From NCBI RefSeq assembly GCF_022809715.1, contig NZ_CP094460.1, forward strand, positions 62,001-126,000: a DNA stretch of 64,000 nt, in the 5' to 3' direction. Below the pieces are notes generated by a model. The model ran no database searches and had not been told where the DNA came from. It worked only from the letters and a program-made list of their open reading frames with translations. Positions 35,969 through 45,238 of this stretch are shown piece by piece (position 1 is the first letter of the stretch; every line of letters starts with the position of its first letter). The translations under genes were made by a program, and so were the position numbers. The stretch is from Burkholderia pyrrocinia (GTDB lineage: Bacteria > Pseudomonadota > Gammaproteobacteria > Burkholderiales > Burkholderiaceae).

Positions 35969-36928
35969 TCACGACTGCGCGTCGTGAAAAAACGGCAGCA
36001 CATGCTCGGCGAGTTCTTCGATGACCTCGCGCACGGGCCGGTCCGCTCCCGGATTCAGCGTGACGTGATGCGTGCCCGCCGCGCGCATGTCCCGCAGGAT
36101 GTCGACCAATGCGCGGCGTCCGGTGGCATAACCGAGCGGCAGCGCGGTGGCCGGCGCGTCGGGATGCGCGGCGAGGTCGAGCCGCATCGACACGCCGAAC
36201 GCACGCAAGGCCGGCGACGCGAGCCGGTCGACCGCAGCGCGCCACATCGAATAACGGGCGCGCTGCGTGTCTGGATCGCGGTGGTACGTCATCCAGCCGA
36301 TCGAGTGCCGCGCGATCCAGTCGACGCTCTGTCCGCCCGAGCCGACCGCGAGCATCGGCACCGCGTCGCCGCCGCGCGGCAGCAGCGTGAATTCAGGCGC
36401 GTCGGGCGGCGCTTCGTCGGGCAGCACGCGCGACGGCACGCCGAGCGCGGTCGCAACGACGTCCCAGTGTGCGCGATAGCGGTCGCGCCGCGTTTCCGCA
36501 TCGACGCCGAACGCCGCGTATTCAGGCGGCCGGTCGCCGGAGCCGAGCCCGAGGATGAAGCGTCCGCCCGACAGCGTCGCGACCGACAGCGCGCCTTTCG
36601 CGATATGCAGCGGATGACGCAGCGGCAGCACGATCGCGCCGCTGGCGAGCGCGATCCGGCGCGTGCGCGACGCCAGTGAACCGAGCAGCACCCACGGGTC
36701 GAGGTGGCCGACCGGGTCGGGATAGTCGGCGCTGTTCAGCGGCACGTCGCGAATCCACAGTGCGCGAAAGCCGAGCGTATCGGCAAGCGCCGCGAGTTCG
36801 AGCTGTTCGTTGAAGTCGGCGACGATATTGCCGCTGCGAAGCAGCGGCAGCGTGAGGCCGATCGACAACTGTCCGGCCGAAAAGACGCGGCGTGCGACGT
36901 CGGCGCGGGCGGGGGCGTGCGTGGTCAT
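35969..36928 (-). CDS. Luciferase-like F420/FMN-dependent oxidoreductase
   Basis: A 319-residue TIM-barrel protein of the bacterial-luciferase-like (LLM) superfamily. Recognisable blocks are LGFRALWIRDVP, RRIALASGAIVLPLRHPLHI and GRFILGLGSGDRPPEYAAFG. Such enzymes are FMN-dependent monooxygenases; the substrate is unknown. ATG 36928 is chosen because the protein-like sequence begins there. No partner flavin reductase is adjacent. Confidence 0.82.
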   Translation of the reverse strand: MTTHAPARADVARRVFSAGQLSIGLTLPLLRSGNIVADFNEQLELAALADTLGFRALWIRDVPLNSADYPDPVGHLDPWVLLGSLASRTRRIALASGAIVLPLRHPLHIAKGALSVATLSGGRFILGLGSGDRPPEYAAFGVDAETRRDRYRAHWDVVATALGVPSRVLPDEAPPDAPEFTLLPRGGDAVPMLAVGSGGQSVDWIARHSIGWMTYHRDPDTQRARYSMWRAAVDRLASPALRAFGVSMRLDLAAHPDAPATALPLGYATGRRALVDILRDMRAAGTHHVTLNPGADRPVREVIEELAEHVLPFFHDAQS

Positions 36929-37779
36929 GTCGAATCCCTGGAGGCGGTGCAAGGCGGACGCGCGGTGGGTTTCCGGGCAAGGCGGCGCGGAGCCGCGCGA
37001 AGCAAGGCCAGGCGCACGCGTCGGTTCAGGCGCGTGCAGCCGCCGTCGGGCGATTGTAAGGCGATTGGCGGCGGCGCGCAGATGCAACGCCCCCGATGCC
37101 CGTCGGGGCCGCGCCCGGACGGCCCGATGGCGAGCCCGGCCGGCGTCGGTCGGGCCGCGTTCCGTGTTTCAGTTCCGAAACATTCGCGCTTTTTGCCGGT
37201 GCGCGATTCGCACCGACGGCATTTCGGCGGCCCGCGCGGCCTTGCGGCATGAAGCATGGTGCGCTCCTTGCATATCTGTGCGTGCCGTGAGTGCGATCGC
37301 AGGTGCAGTCGACCCGGCGATCGCTTCAGTGGGTCGGACGTATCGAATACGGGGACAAGAGAATGAAAAGAGACCGAACCGCGACATGTCATGTTGCAAA
37401 TATGAATCGCCGACCTGCCAGGGTATTCGCTTCGCCGTTGATCGCGGCGACGTGAGCGCACGGCTTTCCGTTCCATCCGAGTAATCGGGTTCGTTCCGAA
37501 CGACGACGTGCATGTGTGACGCACGAGGCCGACCGGTGCCGGTCGGCCGTCGGGGATGAACTGCGAATGCATGCGGATGGCCCCGGCCTTGATCCCGGAT
37601 CGTCATTTCGCGGCGCAACGCGAGTCGTCGTGCGGCGGATGCGTTCGCGCGCCGCGCATTGCGTCGGCGTGACGGGCCCGAAGAACCGGATCGCACGGGA
37701 AAGCCGGTGGCGCAACGATGCGTGCGGCATCGCGGAACACGCGTAGTCCAGGGGAAGCGTTCGCCATTCTCAGCGCGGC

Positions 37780-37872
37780 GGACGCCGCAATATTGTGCTG
37801 TCAGTTGATCCACTACCCCGATGGATCAATTGTTGAAGCGCCCATCGCCGAGCGGCGATGGGCGTCTTTTTT
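37780..37872 (+). ncRNA. Candidate small RNA with two hairpins
   Basis: Two consecutive stem-loops on the plus strand: TTGATCC-ACTACCCCGAT-GGATCAA (about 37805-37829) and the terminator stem at 37838-37864, ending in T6. The C-rich loop (ACCCC) is typical of trans-acting sRNAs that target Shine-Dalgarno regions. No protein gene lies upstream, so the terminator must serve something else. The 5' end is not determined; 37780 is a guess. Confidence 0.45.
37838..37872 (+). terminator. Strong rho-independent terminator
   Basis: Stem CGCCCATCGCC/GGCGATGGGCG with a short loop, followed by TCTTTTTT. Confidence 0.85.
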
Positions 37873-37994
37873 GTGCGCGGGTTTGCCGTGCGTGGCGCCG
37901 GCCGGATCGCGCGGCGTTCTGTATCATGTGCTGGCGCGCGGGCCGCTCGTGCGGTCGCACGGCTGGCCGGCGCGCCCGCTCACGCGTTGCCAAC

Positions 37995-38891
37995 ATGAAC
38001 GATCAAGCCTTGCACGACCCCTTATCCGCCTGTGTCGAGCCGACCGCGCTCGACGCGCTGCACACGTTTGTCGAGCGTCATCCGCGCCTGCTCGTGCTGA
38101 CCGGCGCGGGCATCAGCACCGATTCCGGCATTCCCGGCTATCGCGACCGTAATGGCCAATGGATGCGCTCGCCGCCGATCCAGCTCCACGAATTCCTCGG
38201 CTCCGACGCGGCGCGGCGACGCTACTGGGCGCGCAGCATGATCGGCTGGCCCGTCGTTGGCCGCGCGCAGCCGAACCGGTCGCACGACGCGCTGGCGCGG
38301 CTCGGCCGCGCAGGCCGGATCGAGCGCCTCGTCACGCAGAATGTCGACGGCCTGCATCAGCGCGCGGGCAGCGACGACGTGATCGAGCTGCACGGCGGGA
38401 TCAACGGCGTGACGTGCCTCGAATGCGGCGCGCATCATGCGCGCGCGACGATCCAAACCGTGCTCGAAGCCGACAATCCCGAACTGCTGGGCGCGCAGGC
38501 CGAGCCGGCCGCCGACGGCGACGCGCACCTCGAATGGGCCGCGCTCGACACGTTCCGCATCCCGGCGTGCCCCGCGTGCGGCGGCCTGCTGAAGCCGGCG
38601 GTCGTGTTCTTCGGCGAGAACGTGCCGCGCGAGCGCGTGACGCTGGCCGCGCAGGCGCTCGATGCGGCCGATGCATTGCTCGTCGTCGGGTCGTCGCTGA
38701 TGGTGTATTCCGGGTACCGCTTCTGCGTGTGGGCACAGGCGCAGCACAAGCCGGTCGCCGCGCTCAATCTCGGCCATACGCGCGCCGATCCGATGCTGAC
38801 GCTGAAGGTCGAGGCGCAGTGCGCACCGGCGCTCGACGCACTGACTGCGCGGCTGGGCCTCGCGGGCAACGCACCGGAGCACGCATCGTGA
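37995..38891 (+). CDS. SIR2-family NAD-dependent deacetylase
   Basis: A 298-residue sirtuin. NAD-binding GAGIS (37-41), TQNVDGLH (114-121) and the catalytic His of ELHG (H133) are all present. Two CxxC pairs (C141/C144 and C192/C195) form the zinc site. It is the SIRT4-like class II bacterial sirtuin, which deacylates lysines using NAD. ATG 37995 is chosen to give the usual N-terminus. It overlaps the DUF938 gene by GTGA, so the two are co-transcribed. Confidence 0.9.
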   Translation: MNDQALHDPLSACVEPTALDALHTFVERHPRLLVLTGAGISTDSGIPGYRDRNGQWMRSPPIQLHEFLGSDAARRRYWARSMIGWPVVGRAQPNRSHDALARLGRAGRIERLVTQNVDGLHQRAGSDDVIELHGGINGVTCLECGAHHARATIQTVLEADNPELLGAQAEPAADGDAHLEWAALDTFRIPACPACGGLLKPAVVFFGENVPRERVTLAAQALDAADALLVVGSSLMVYSGYRFCVWAQAQHKPVAALNLGHTRADPMLTLKVEAQCAPALDALTARLGLAGNAPEHAS

Positions 38892-39529
38892 GCGGCTCGA
38901 CACCTACGCCCGATCCGTCCGCGCGGTTGTCGGCGCCGGCGGCCGAACGCAATCGCGGGCCGATCCTCGACGTGTTGCGCCGCGTGCTGCCGGCGACCGG
39001 CAGCGTGCTCGAAATCGCGAGCGGCACGGGGCAGCACGTCGTCCATTTCGCGCAGGCGTTGCCGGGCCTGCGCTGGCAGCCGAGCGATCCCGACGCGCAC
39101 GCGCGGCGCTCGATCGCCGCGTGGATCGCGCATGCGGGCGTCGCGAACGTCGCCGGGCCGCTGGCGTTCGACGTGCGCGACGCGTCGTGGCCGGTCGACG
39201 CGCTCGACGCGATCGTCTGCATCAACATGATTCACATCTCGCCGTGGGCCTGCACCGACGCGCTGTTAGCGGGCGCGTCGCGCCTGCTGCGGCCGGGCGG
39301 CGTGCTGTTCCTGTACGGCCCGTATCGTCGCGAGGGCCGGCATACGGCGCCGTCGAACGAAGCGTTCGACCTGCAGTTGCGCAGCCGCGACCCGTCTTGG
39401 GGCGTGCGCGATCTCGAGACTGTCGTCGCGCTCGGACTCGATCGCGGGCTCGACTGCATCGAGGTCGTCGAGATGCCGGCGAACAACCTGAGCGTCGTGT
39501 TCCGGCGGCTTCCGCACGCGGAGCAATGA
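38888..39529 (+). CDS. DUF938 SAM-dependent methyltransferase-like protein
   Basis: A 213-residue DUF938 protein. It has a SAM-binding glycine motif (VLEIASGTGQHVVHFA) and the family block CINMIHISPWACT, followed by GGVLFLYGPYRREGRHTAPS. The start is GTG 38888, overlapping the sirtuin stop. The substrate is unknown; the fold is methyltransferase. Confidence 0.88.
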   Translation: MSGSTPTPDPSARLSAPAAERNRGPILDVLRRVLPATGSVLEIASGTGQHVVHFAQALPGLRWQPSDPDAHARRSIAAWIAHAGVANVAGPLAFDVRDASWPVDALDAIVCINMIHISPWACTDALLAGASRLLRPGGVLFLYGPYRREGRHTAPSNEAFDLQLRSRDPSWGVRDLETVVALGLDRGLDCIEVVEMPANNLSVVFRRLPHAEQ

Positions 39530-39626
39530 CACGCAAGCGCGCATCGCCGCCGGGTTTCCACTATCCTTTCGCCTGTGCGCGCGGCCCGGGTCGGGTCGCG
39601 CCCTGTTTTTTCCGGAGAATTGACTA

Positions 39627-41039
39627 ATGGGCAAACAAGCAATCGGTGTGATCGGACTCGCGGTGATGGGCCGCAATCTCGCACTCAATATCGAGAGCCG
39701 CGGTTATGCGGTGTCGGTGTACAACCGCAGCCGCGAGAAAACCGACGAACTGATCGCCGAATTCCCCGGCCGCAATCTGGTGCCGACCTACACGCTCGAG
39801 GAATTCGTCGCGTCGCTCGAAACGCCGCGCCGGATCCTGATGATGGTGAAGGCAGGCGAGGCGACCGATGCGACGATCGCGTCGCTCAAGCCGTTGCTCG
39901 AGAAGGGCGACGTGCTGATCGACGGCGGCAATACGCACTTCACCGACACGATCCGCCGCAACCAGGAACTCGCGCAATCGGGCCTGCATTTCATCGGCAC
40001 CGGCGTGTCGGGCGGCGAAGAGGGCGCGCTGCGCGGCCCGTCGATCATGCCCGGCGGCCAGCGCGACGCGTACGACCTCGTCGAGCCGATCCTCAAGCAG
40101 ATCGCCGCGAAGGCACCGTCGGACGGCGAGCCGTGCGTCGCGTACATGGGCCCGGATGGCGCGGGCCACTACGTGAAGATGGTTCACAACGGCATCGAAT
40201 ACGGCGACATGCAATTGATCGCCGAAAGCTACTCGGTGCTGAAGAACGTCGCAGGCCTGACCAACGACGAGCTCGGCGCGGTGTACACCGAATGGAACCA
40301 GGGCGAGCTCGACAGCTACCTGATCGAGATCACGTCGAAGATCTTCGGCAAGAAGGACGAAGAGACCGGCAAGCACCTCGTCGACGTGATCCTCGATCGC
40401 GCCGCGCAGAAGGGCACCGGCAAGTGGACGAGCCAGAACGCGCTGGATCTCGGCGTGCCGCTGCCGCTCATCACGGAATCGGTGTTCGCGCGCGTGCTGT
40501 CGTCGCTGAAGACCGAGCGCGTCGCGGCCAGCAAGATCCTGTCGGGCCCGACTGAAGCGCCGTTCGACGGCGATCGCGCCGGGTTCGTCGAAGCGGTGCG
40601 CCGTGCGCTGTACCTGAGCAAGGTGATCTCGTACGCGCAGGGCTTCGCGCAGCTGCGCACGGCGTCCGAAGAGTACGGCTGGAATCTCGACCTCGGGACG
40701 ATCGCGAAGATCTTCCGCGCGGGCTGCATCATCCGCGCGCGCTTCCTGCAGAAGATCACGGAGGCTTACGCGAAGGATCCGGCGCTCGCGAACCTGCTGC
40801 TCGATCCGTACTTCCAGGACATCGCAGCGAACTACCAGGCATCGCTGCGCGACGTCGTGGTCGCCGCGGTGAAGGCCGGCGTGCCGGTGCCGGCGTTCGC
40901 GTCGGCGGTCGCGTACTTCGACAGCTACCGTTCCGAGCGGCTGCCGGCGAACCTCGTGCAGGCACAGCGCGACTTCTTCGGCGCGCACACGTTCGAGCGC
41001 ACCGACAAGCCGGGCAGCTTCCACGCGAACTGGTCGTAA
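39627..41039 (+). CDS. gnd: 6-phosphogluconate dehydrogenase, decarboxylating
   Basis: A 470-residue NADP-dependent enzyme of the oxidative pentose-phosphate pathway, producing ribulose-5-phosphate and CO2. The Rossmann start is [20 protein letters not shown]. The substrate-binding [11 protein letters not shown] and the catalytic segment [20 protein letters not shown] (with Lys and His) are present. Length and sequence match the E. coli-type long enzyme. It stands alone, 97 bp after the methyltransferase. Confidence 0.96.
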   Translation: MGKQAIGVIGLAVMGRNLALNIESRGYAVSVYNRSREKTDELIAEFPGRNLVPTYTLEEFVASLETPRRILMMVKAGEATDATIASLKPLLEKGDVLIDGGNTHFTDTIRRNQELAQSGLHFIGTGVSGGEEGALRGPSIMPGGQRDAYDLVEPILKQIAAKAPSDGEPCVAYMGPDGAGHYVKMVHNGIEYGDMQLIAESYSVLKNVAGLTNDELGAVYTEWNQGELDSYLIEITSKIFGKKDEETGKHLVDVILDRAAQKGTGKWTSQNALDLGVPLPLITESVFARVLSSLKTERVAASKILSGPTEAPFDGDRAGFVEAVRRALYLSKVISYAQGFAQLRTASEEYGWNLDLGTIAKIFRAGCIIRARFLQKITEAYAKDPALANLLLDPYFQDIAANYQASLRDVVVAAVKAGVPVPAFASAVAYFDSYRSERLPANLVQAQRDFFGAHTFERTDKPGSFHANWS

Positions 41040-41237
41040 CCGGCCCGCGGGCGCATTGTTGCGAAAATCTATTCTTTGAATAGGGTTTTTCTATCCCGGA
41101 TGCCGACATTGTTGGCTCCGGGGAAACAGTGTTTTCGCTCTTTCATGGTTTTCCCTAGGGGACGTCGGGACTAAACTCTGTTCCATCGCTGCAGACATGG
41201 TGTGTGCGGCGGAGCAAAAAAAATCCCGGAGGTAATC

Positions 41238-41582
41238 ATGAAATCGCTGATCGCAACGTTCGCTGCAGCTGCTGTCCTCGCCGTTCCCGCCGTCTCGTTC
41301 GCCCAACAGAACGCGCCCGTTACCCGTGCGCAGGTGAAGGCCGAACTGGTTCAACTGCAACAGGCCGGCTACAAGCTGGGCAGCGACCGCACGGACTACC
41401 CGGCAGGCATCCAGGCAGCTGAAGCTCGTGTGAACCCGCAACAGAACGTCGCCGCCGCCGACACGACCGGCTATGGCGCGCAACCGGCCGCCGCGCAGGA
41501 ATCCGGCGCTCCGGCCGCAGCAAAGACCGGCTGGCAAGTCAAGCGTATCGCTGACGGCGCACCGGTCTACAAGGGTCGTTAA
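41238..41582 (+). CDS. Secreted DUF4148 protein
   Basis: A 114-residue exported protein: signal peptide (MKSLIATFAAAAVLAVPAVS, cut after SFA), then the typical DUF4148 block TRAQVKAELVQLQQAGY and an Ala/Gln-rich tail. GGAGGT lies just before ATG 41238. The family is common in Burkholderia and of unknown, probably envelope, function. A terminator follows. Confidence 0.85.
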   Translation: MKSLIATFAAAAVLAVPAVSFAQQNAPVTRAQVKAELVQLQQAGYKLGSDRTDYPAGIQAAEARVNPQQNVAAADTTGYGAQPAAAQESGAPAAAKTGWQVKRIADGAPVYKGR

Positions 41583-41625
41583 TGGCGCGGCCGCCCCGGC
41601 GGCCGGACCTGACCCCATGTAGTAC

Positions 41626-41667
41626 AAACAGCCCGTCGTTTCGCAACGCGAAACGACGGGCTGTTTT
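41626..41667. terminator. 19 bp perfect bidirectional terminator
   Basis: Perfect inverted repeat 41626-41644/41648-41666 with a 3-base loop, A-rich on the left and TTTT on the right. It serves both the DUF4148 gene (+) and the small gene at 41695-42021 (-). Confidence 0.85.
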
Positions 41668-41694
41668 CATTGGTGGCGCCTGCGGCGCCGGCAG

Positions 41695-42021
41695 TCAGTG
41701 CAGCGGGCGCGTGCCGCGCCCGATCTCCCGGAACAGCGCTTCGGCCGGCTCCAGCACCTGCAGCCACGTTTCGTCGTAGCCGCTCAGCGTGTCGAGCGCG
41801 TCGCGCAGCCGCTCGATCGCAAGGACCGGCAGCTCGACGCTGTGGCGCGTGGCGCCCGTCAGGTGCGCGACGCTCGCCAGCTGAACGAGCGCATCGGCCG
41901 CCTCGGCGACGTCGGTCGCGAACAGCAGGTGCCGGTTGAGCAATTCGACCAGGCCGCTGGAACCGGCGAAATCGTCCGCATTGAGCTGCACGGAAAGAAA
42001 CGTCGCATTGTTCATTGTCAT
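41695..42021 (-). CDS. Small hypothetical protein, 108 residues
   Basis: A soluble, leucine-rich, mostly helical protein (VELLNRHLLFATDVAEAADA, then PVLAIERLRDALDTLSGYDE). GAGGAG precedes ATG 42021. It is possibly of the DUF1484 type, but that is not certain. It shares a terminator with the DUF4148 gene. Confidence 0.65.
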   Translation of the reverse strand: MTMNNATFLSVQLNADDFAGSSGLVELLNRHLLFATDVAEAADALVQLASVAHLTGATRHSVELPVLAIERLRDALDTLSGYDETWLQVLEPAEALFREIGRGTRPLH

Positions 42022-42437
42022 GCTCCTCGTTGTCGTTGGATTACGCTGCGCATCACCGAGTATAGGCGGCGATCGAAGGGGAGAATGTGACGGAGCCGAG
42101 ACGGCAGACGGCTGCGACGCGGGCGGAAGACCTGCGGCTGGGCCGCCGGACGGCCCGCGCGGTGCGGTTCGCGGGCCGCCGGCCCGCATCGGCGAAGCCG
42201 CAAGATTGTTGCCGGAACCTGCGTCTGTCGCGGCCCTGACCGCGACAAATGGTATCTTTGCCGGTCGGAGCGACGCGAAAAAGGGGCCGGTGAGCCCGTT
42301 CGCGCCGACGTTCCGCTGTGGAAACTGACGGCCGCGAGAGCGGTCGGATACTGGTTGGTCCGGCCGTCCGGCCGGACATCGTGCGTCGCGCGCCGGAGGG
42401 CGGTGGGCGGCGCAACGACGCAAATCCGGGAGGACCC
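42022..42437. other. Intergenic stretch, no gene seen
   Basis: About 415 bp of divergent upstream sequence between the small gene (-) and the LytM lipoprotein (+). It presumably contains both promoters. Confidence 0.5.
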
Positions 42438-43169
42438 TTGAGAAAAACTATTCCCATCCACGATTCGCTGGCGCACTGGCTGCCGCAGGCGGCGCTCGTC
42501 GCCGCGGCCGTCGCGCTGTCGGGCTGTACGCTGACGCCGTGGACCGACAACTGGCAGCCGGCGCGTTCGTCGGGGCCGACGTCGGCCGCGACCCCGGGCG
42601 TGATCGCCGGCTATTACCGCGTGAACCCGGGCGACACGCTCGCGGGCATCGCGAACGCCTACGGGCAGCGCGTGCAGGATGTGGCGAGCTGGAACCACAT
42701 GGCGCCTACCGACGCGGTGTCGCCCGGCCAGGTGCTGCGCGTCGCGCCGCCTGCCGCGACGTCGTTCGGGCAGCCGCCCGCGGCGGCCGCGCAGCCGGGC
42801 TCGCTCGCATGGCCGGCCACGGGCGTCGTCACGGCGCCGTTTGCGGCCGGCAAGACGCGCGGCATCGTGATCGCCGCGTCCGGGCCCGACCGTTCGGTGC
42901 GGGCCGCGGCGAACGGGCGGGTGGTCTATGCCGGGTCCGGCGTCAAGGCGTACGGCCCGCTCGTGATCCTGAAGCACGACAACGGGCTCATCACGGCCTA
43001 CGGTCATAACGGCAAGCTGCTCGTCAACGAAGGCGACGCGGTGCGCCAGGGCCAGCCGGTCGCCGAGATGGGCGCCGACGCAAACGGCCGTTCGACGTTC
43101 GAGTTCGAAGTCCGCCAGAACGGCAAGGTCGTCGATCCGATGAACTTCCTGCCGCGCAACGGCGGCTGA
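42438..43169 (+). CDS. LysM plus degenerate LytM (NlpD-like) lipoprotein
   Basis: A 243-residue lipoprotein (lipobox AVALSGC, Cys about 30). A LysM domain (about 55-103, YYRVNPGDTLAGIANAYGQ) precedes a LytM/M23 domain (about 120-240). In M23 enzymes the metal site uses H..D and HxH. Here the last motif reads STFEFEVRQNG, so the HxH is lost, and the protein is probably a non-enzymatic amidase activator like NlpD/EnvC. The start is TTG 42438, set by GGGAGGA 4 bases upstream and the lipoprotein signal. Confidence 0.85.
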   Translation: MRKTIPIHDSLAHWLPQAALVAAAVALSGCTLTPWTDNWQPARSSGPTSAATPGVIAGYYRVNPGDTLAGIANAYGQRVQDVASWNHMAPTDAVSPGQVLRVAPPAATSFGQPPAAAAQPGSLAWPATGVVTAPFAAGKTRGIVIAASGPDRSVRAAANGRVVYAGSGVKAYGPLVILKHDNGLITAYGHNGKLLVNEGDAVRQGQPVAEMGADANGRSTFEFEVRQNGKVVDPMNFLPRNGG

Positions 43170-43227
43170 CGAGCCGCATCGCCGCGTGTGCGCCGGGCGG
43201 CGCACACGCTCCCGCCTTCTTTCGCTT

Positions 43228-43866
43228 TCATCCTTCCTTCAGCGTCGCGGTGTCGGATTGTCTCGCGTGATTGCCGAGCCAGCGGATGCCCAATGCGAGC
43301 GCCGCCGCGCCGAGCGCGATCAGCGAGCACTGGATCGCGACCGGCAGGTAGCCATGCGGCCGCGGATCGACGAACGGGTAGGGATACCAGTTCTCCAGCG
43401 CGCCGCGCACGAGCGTATAGCCGAGATAGACGACCGGAAAACCGAGCCACGCGAACGCGCTGCGCCGTGCGATCGGCGAGCGCGGCTCCACGTACAGCCA
43501 GTCGCACAGCATGACGAGCGGCACGATCCGGTGCAGCACCCAGTTATTGAACGCAGGTGTGACGTGATGCAGCGTATCGAGGCGTGCGAGCAGCAGTTCG
43601 TAGACGATCGCGGTGATCAGCACGTACAAAACGGCCGCGCCGCGCATCGATTCGTAGCGGGCCGAGCCGGGACGCGCGATGCACCAGATCCCCGCGGTCA
43701 GCATCGCCGACGCATAGAGGCTGCTCAGTTGCGTGAAATAGCTGAGGAAGTTGCCGAGATGAATTGCGGGCATGCCCCAGTAGCCGGCGATGCTGTGCAA
43801 CGTCGTGGACACCGCGAGCAACGCGGCAGTCAGCCGGTAGGCCGCAACGAAGAACGCCTTGCTCAT
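43228..43866 (-). CDS. Pr6Pr-type six-TM membrane protein
   Basis: A 212-residue integral membrane protein with about six TM helices. Motifs VLHRIVPLVMLCDWLYVEP and WYPYPFVDPRPHGY fit the Pr6Pr (FAR-17a/AIG1-like) family. Function is unknown. ATG 43866 is chosen because the hydrophobic helix pattern begins there. It converges with the lipoprotein gene. Confidence 0.75.
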   Translation of the reverse strand: MSKAFFVAAYRLTAALLAVSTTLHSIAGYWGMPAIHLGNFLSYFTQLSSLYASAMLTAGIWCIARPGSARYESMRGAAVLYVLITAIVYELLLARLDTLHHVTPAFNNWVLHRIVPLVMLCDWLYVEPRSPIARRSAFAWLGFPVVYLGYTLVRGALENWYPYPFVDPRPHGYLPVAIQCSLIALGAAALALGIRWLGNHARQSDTATLKEG

Positions 43867-44094
43867 GATGCGCGCGCAACGTCGACACCAAAGCTTCATC
43901 GTGCCACAGCCGTTCCCGTGCGCGATGCGGATTTTCCATATGGCAGCCGCGCGCGGTGCGTGTTGACGATTCGTCGGATATTTGACCGCGCCGAGCAAAA
44001 CCGGACGTCCGTGCGGCTACAATCGTGGCAGCTCCGCCGGGCGCAGAGCCGGCTGCGGCATGCGCCCCTCCCCGCATACAACACGAGACCAAGC

Positions 44095-44631
44095 ATGAAA
44101 AACATCCTCGCGAAACAGACGCGCTACAGCTCGCCCGCGATCTTCTTCCACTGGGCCATCTTCCTGCTGGTCGCGCTGGCGTACCTGGCCATCGAGATCC
44201 GCGGGCCGAAAGGCAGCGACAGCCGGGTGTTCTGGATGAACGTGCATCTCACCGCGGGCACGTTCGTGCTCGTGCTGTCGGTGCTGCGCGTGCTGTGGCG
44301 GGTCGTCAGCCGCGTGCCGGAAGCCATTCCGCAGGCCGCGCTGCTGCGCTGGCTCTCGAAGCTCGCGCATTTGGCGCTCTACGTGTTCATCATCGCGCAG
44401 CCGCTGCTCGGCATCATGATGATCAATATGGGCGGCAAGCCGGTGTCGCTCGACTGGCTCGGCGTGTCGTTCACGCTGTTCGGCCCAGACAAGGCGCTGC
44501 GGCCGACGATCAAGGAAGCGCATGAGTTGATCGGCAACGCGTTCTACTTCGTGATCGGCCTGCATGCGCTGGCCACGTTGTACCACCATTTCATCCGGCG
44601 CGATAACGTGCTGCGGCGCATGGTGCCCTGA
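44095..44631 (+). CDS. Cytochrome b561 (CybB-like)
   Basis: A 178-residue four-TM di-haem cytochrome b561. Likely haem ligands are H19 (FFHW), H51 (NVHLTAG), H143 (KEAHELIG) and H157 (GLHALATLYHHF). The family transfers electrons in the inner membrane, including superoxide/quinone reactions. A strong terminator hairpin follows. Confidence 0.92.
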   Translation: MKNILAKQTRYSSPAIFFHWAIFLLVALAYLAIEIRGPKGSDSRVFWMNVHLTAGTFVLVLSVLRVLWRVVSRVPEAIPQAALLRWLSKLAHLALYVFIIAQPLLGIMMINMGGKPVSLDWLGVSFTLFGPDKALRPTIKEAHELIGNAFYFVIGLHALATLYHHFIRRDNVLRRMVP

Positions 44632-44661
44632 TCGCCGCACTCCGGACGCGCGCAGCAGGCG

Positions 44662-44695
44662 GGGGCGCATGGTTGTGTTGACAACCATGCGCCCC
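44662..44695 (+). terminator. 15 bp terminator hairpin after cytochrome b561
   Basis: Stem GGGGCGCATGGTTGT/ACAACCATGCGCCCC with a GTTG loop, followed by GCTTCGTTT (weak T-run). Confidence 0.75.
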
Positions 44696-44786
44696 GCTTC
44701 GTTTACCGTCATCCGCGGCTGGCCATCGAGGCGAACATTCTGTAACATCTCGGCTGTTTTTACGTTCCGCTTACTCGCCGCCGCGC

Positions 44787-45155
44787 ATGCTGCACCGACA
44801 TCGTCACCTGACCGCCTGGCTTGGCGTGCTCGCGATCTGGTTCGCGATCGCGGCGCCGCTGGTGTCGCAGTGGCGCATCGCGCAGGCGGCCACACCCGAC
44901 GCGATCGTCTGCAGTGCAGAGCACGGCGCGCATCGGTCGCCCGATGCGGGCCGCATGCACGATCATGCGCTGCATCTCGATGCGTGCGGCTATTGCGGAT
45001 TCTTCGCACACAGCCCCGCGATCGGCGCGCCTGCCGCCGCGTCGTTCGCTTCCGTTTCCGTCGTTTCCGTTTCCGCCGCCGCGTCGCCAGCCGTCGCGGC
45101 GCGCGCCGACCGCTATCCGCGCGCGTATCCACGCGCACCGCCCGAGCGCGCCTGA
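44787..45155 (+). CDS. DUF2946 small exported protein, copper-linked
   Basis: A 122-residue DUF2946 protein with an N-terminal hydrophobic helix (LTAWLGVLAIWFAIAAPLVS) and the typical cysteine/histidine block HALHLDACGYCGFFAHSPAI. Such genes sit next to copper receptors, as here (83 bp before the OprC-like gene). It possibly senses or carries copper in the envelope. Confidence 0.85.
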   Translation: MLHRHRHLTAWLGVLAIWFAIAAPLVSQWRIAQAATPDAIVCSAEHGAHRSPDAGRMHDHALHLDACGYCGFFAHSPAIGAPAAASFASVSVVSVSAAASPAVAARADRYPRAYPRAPPERA

Positions 45156-45238
45156 CGCGCTGTCTTCCGTTCTTTCCACCGCCGATATCCGTGCGGCCCG
45201 TCGAGGCCGCGTGGAGGGCGTCACTCGGGCTTTCGATC

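Larger units (their letters stand above)
36929..37994. other. Long non-coding stretch (over 1 kb) with palindrome and hairpins
   Basis: No gene is convincing over 1066 bp, unusual for this gene-dense region. Visible structures are a near-perfect palindrome GGCCGACCGG-TG-CCGGTCGGCC (37527-37548) and the double hairpin at 37803-37872. A 30-codon frame from ATG 37364 with a GGGGA upstream is a weak possible micro-gene. Confidence 0.5.

Noticed and set aside
41069..41083. Terminator after gnd (CTATTC-TTT-GAATAG)
   Set aside because: Only a 6 bp AT-containing stem before GGTTTTT; too weak to call.
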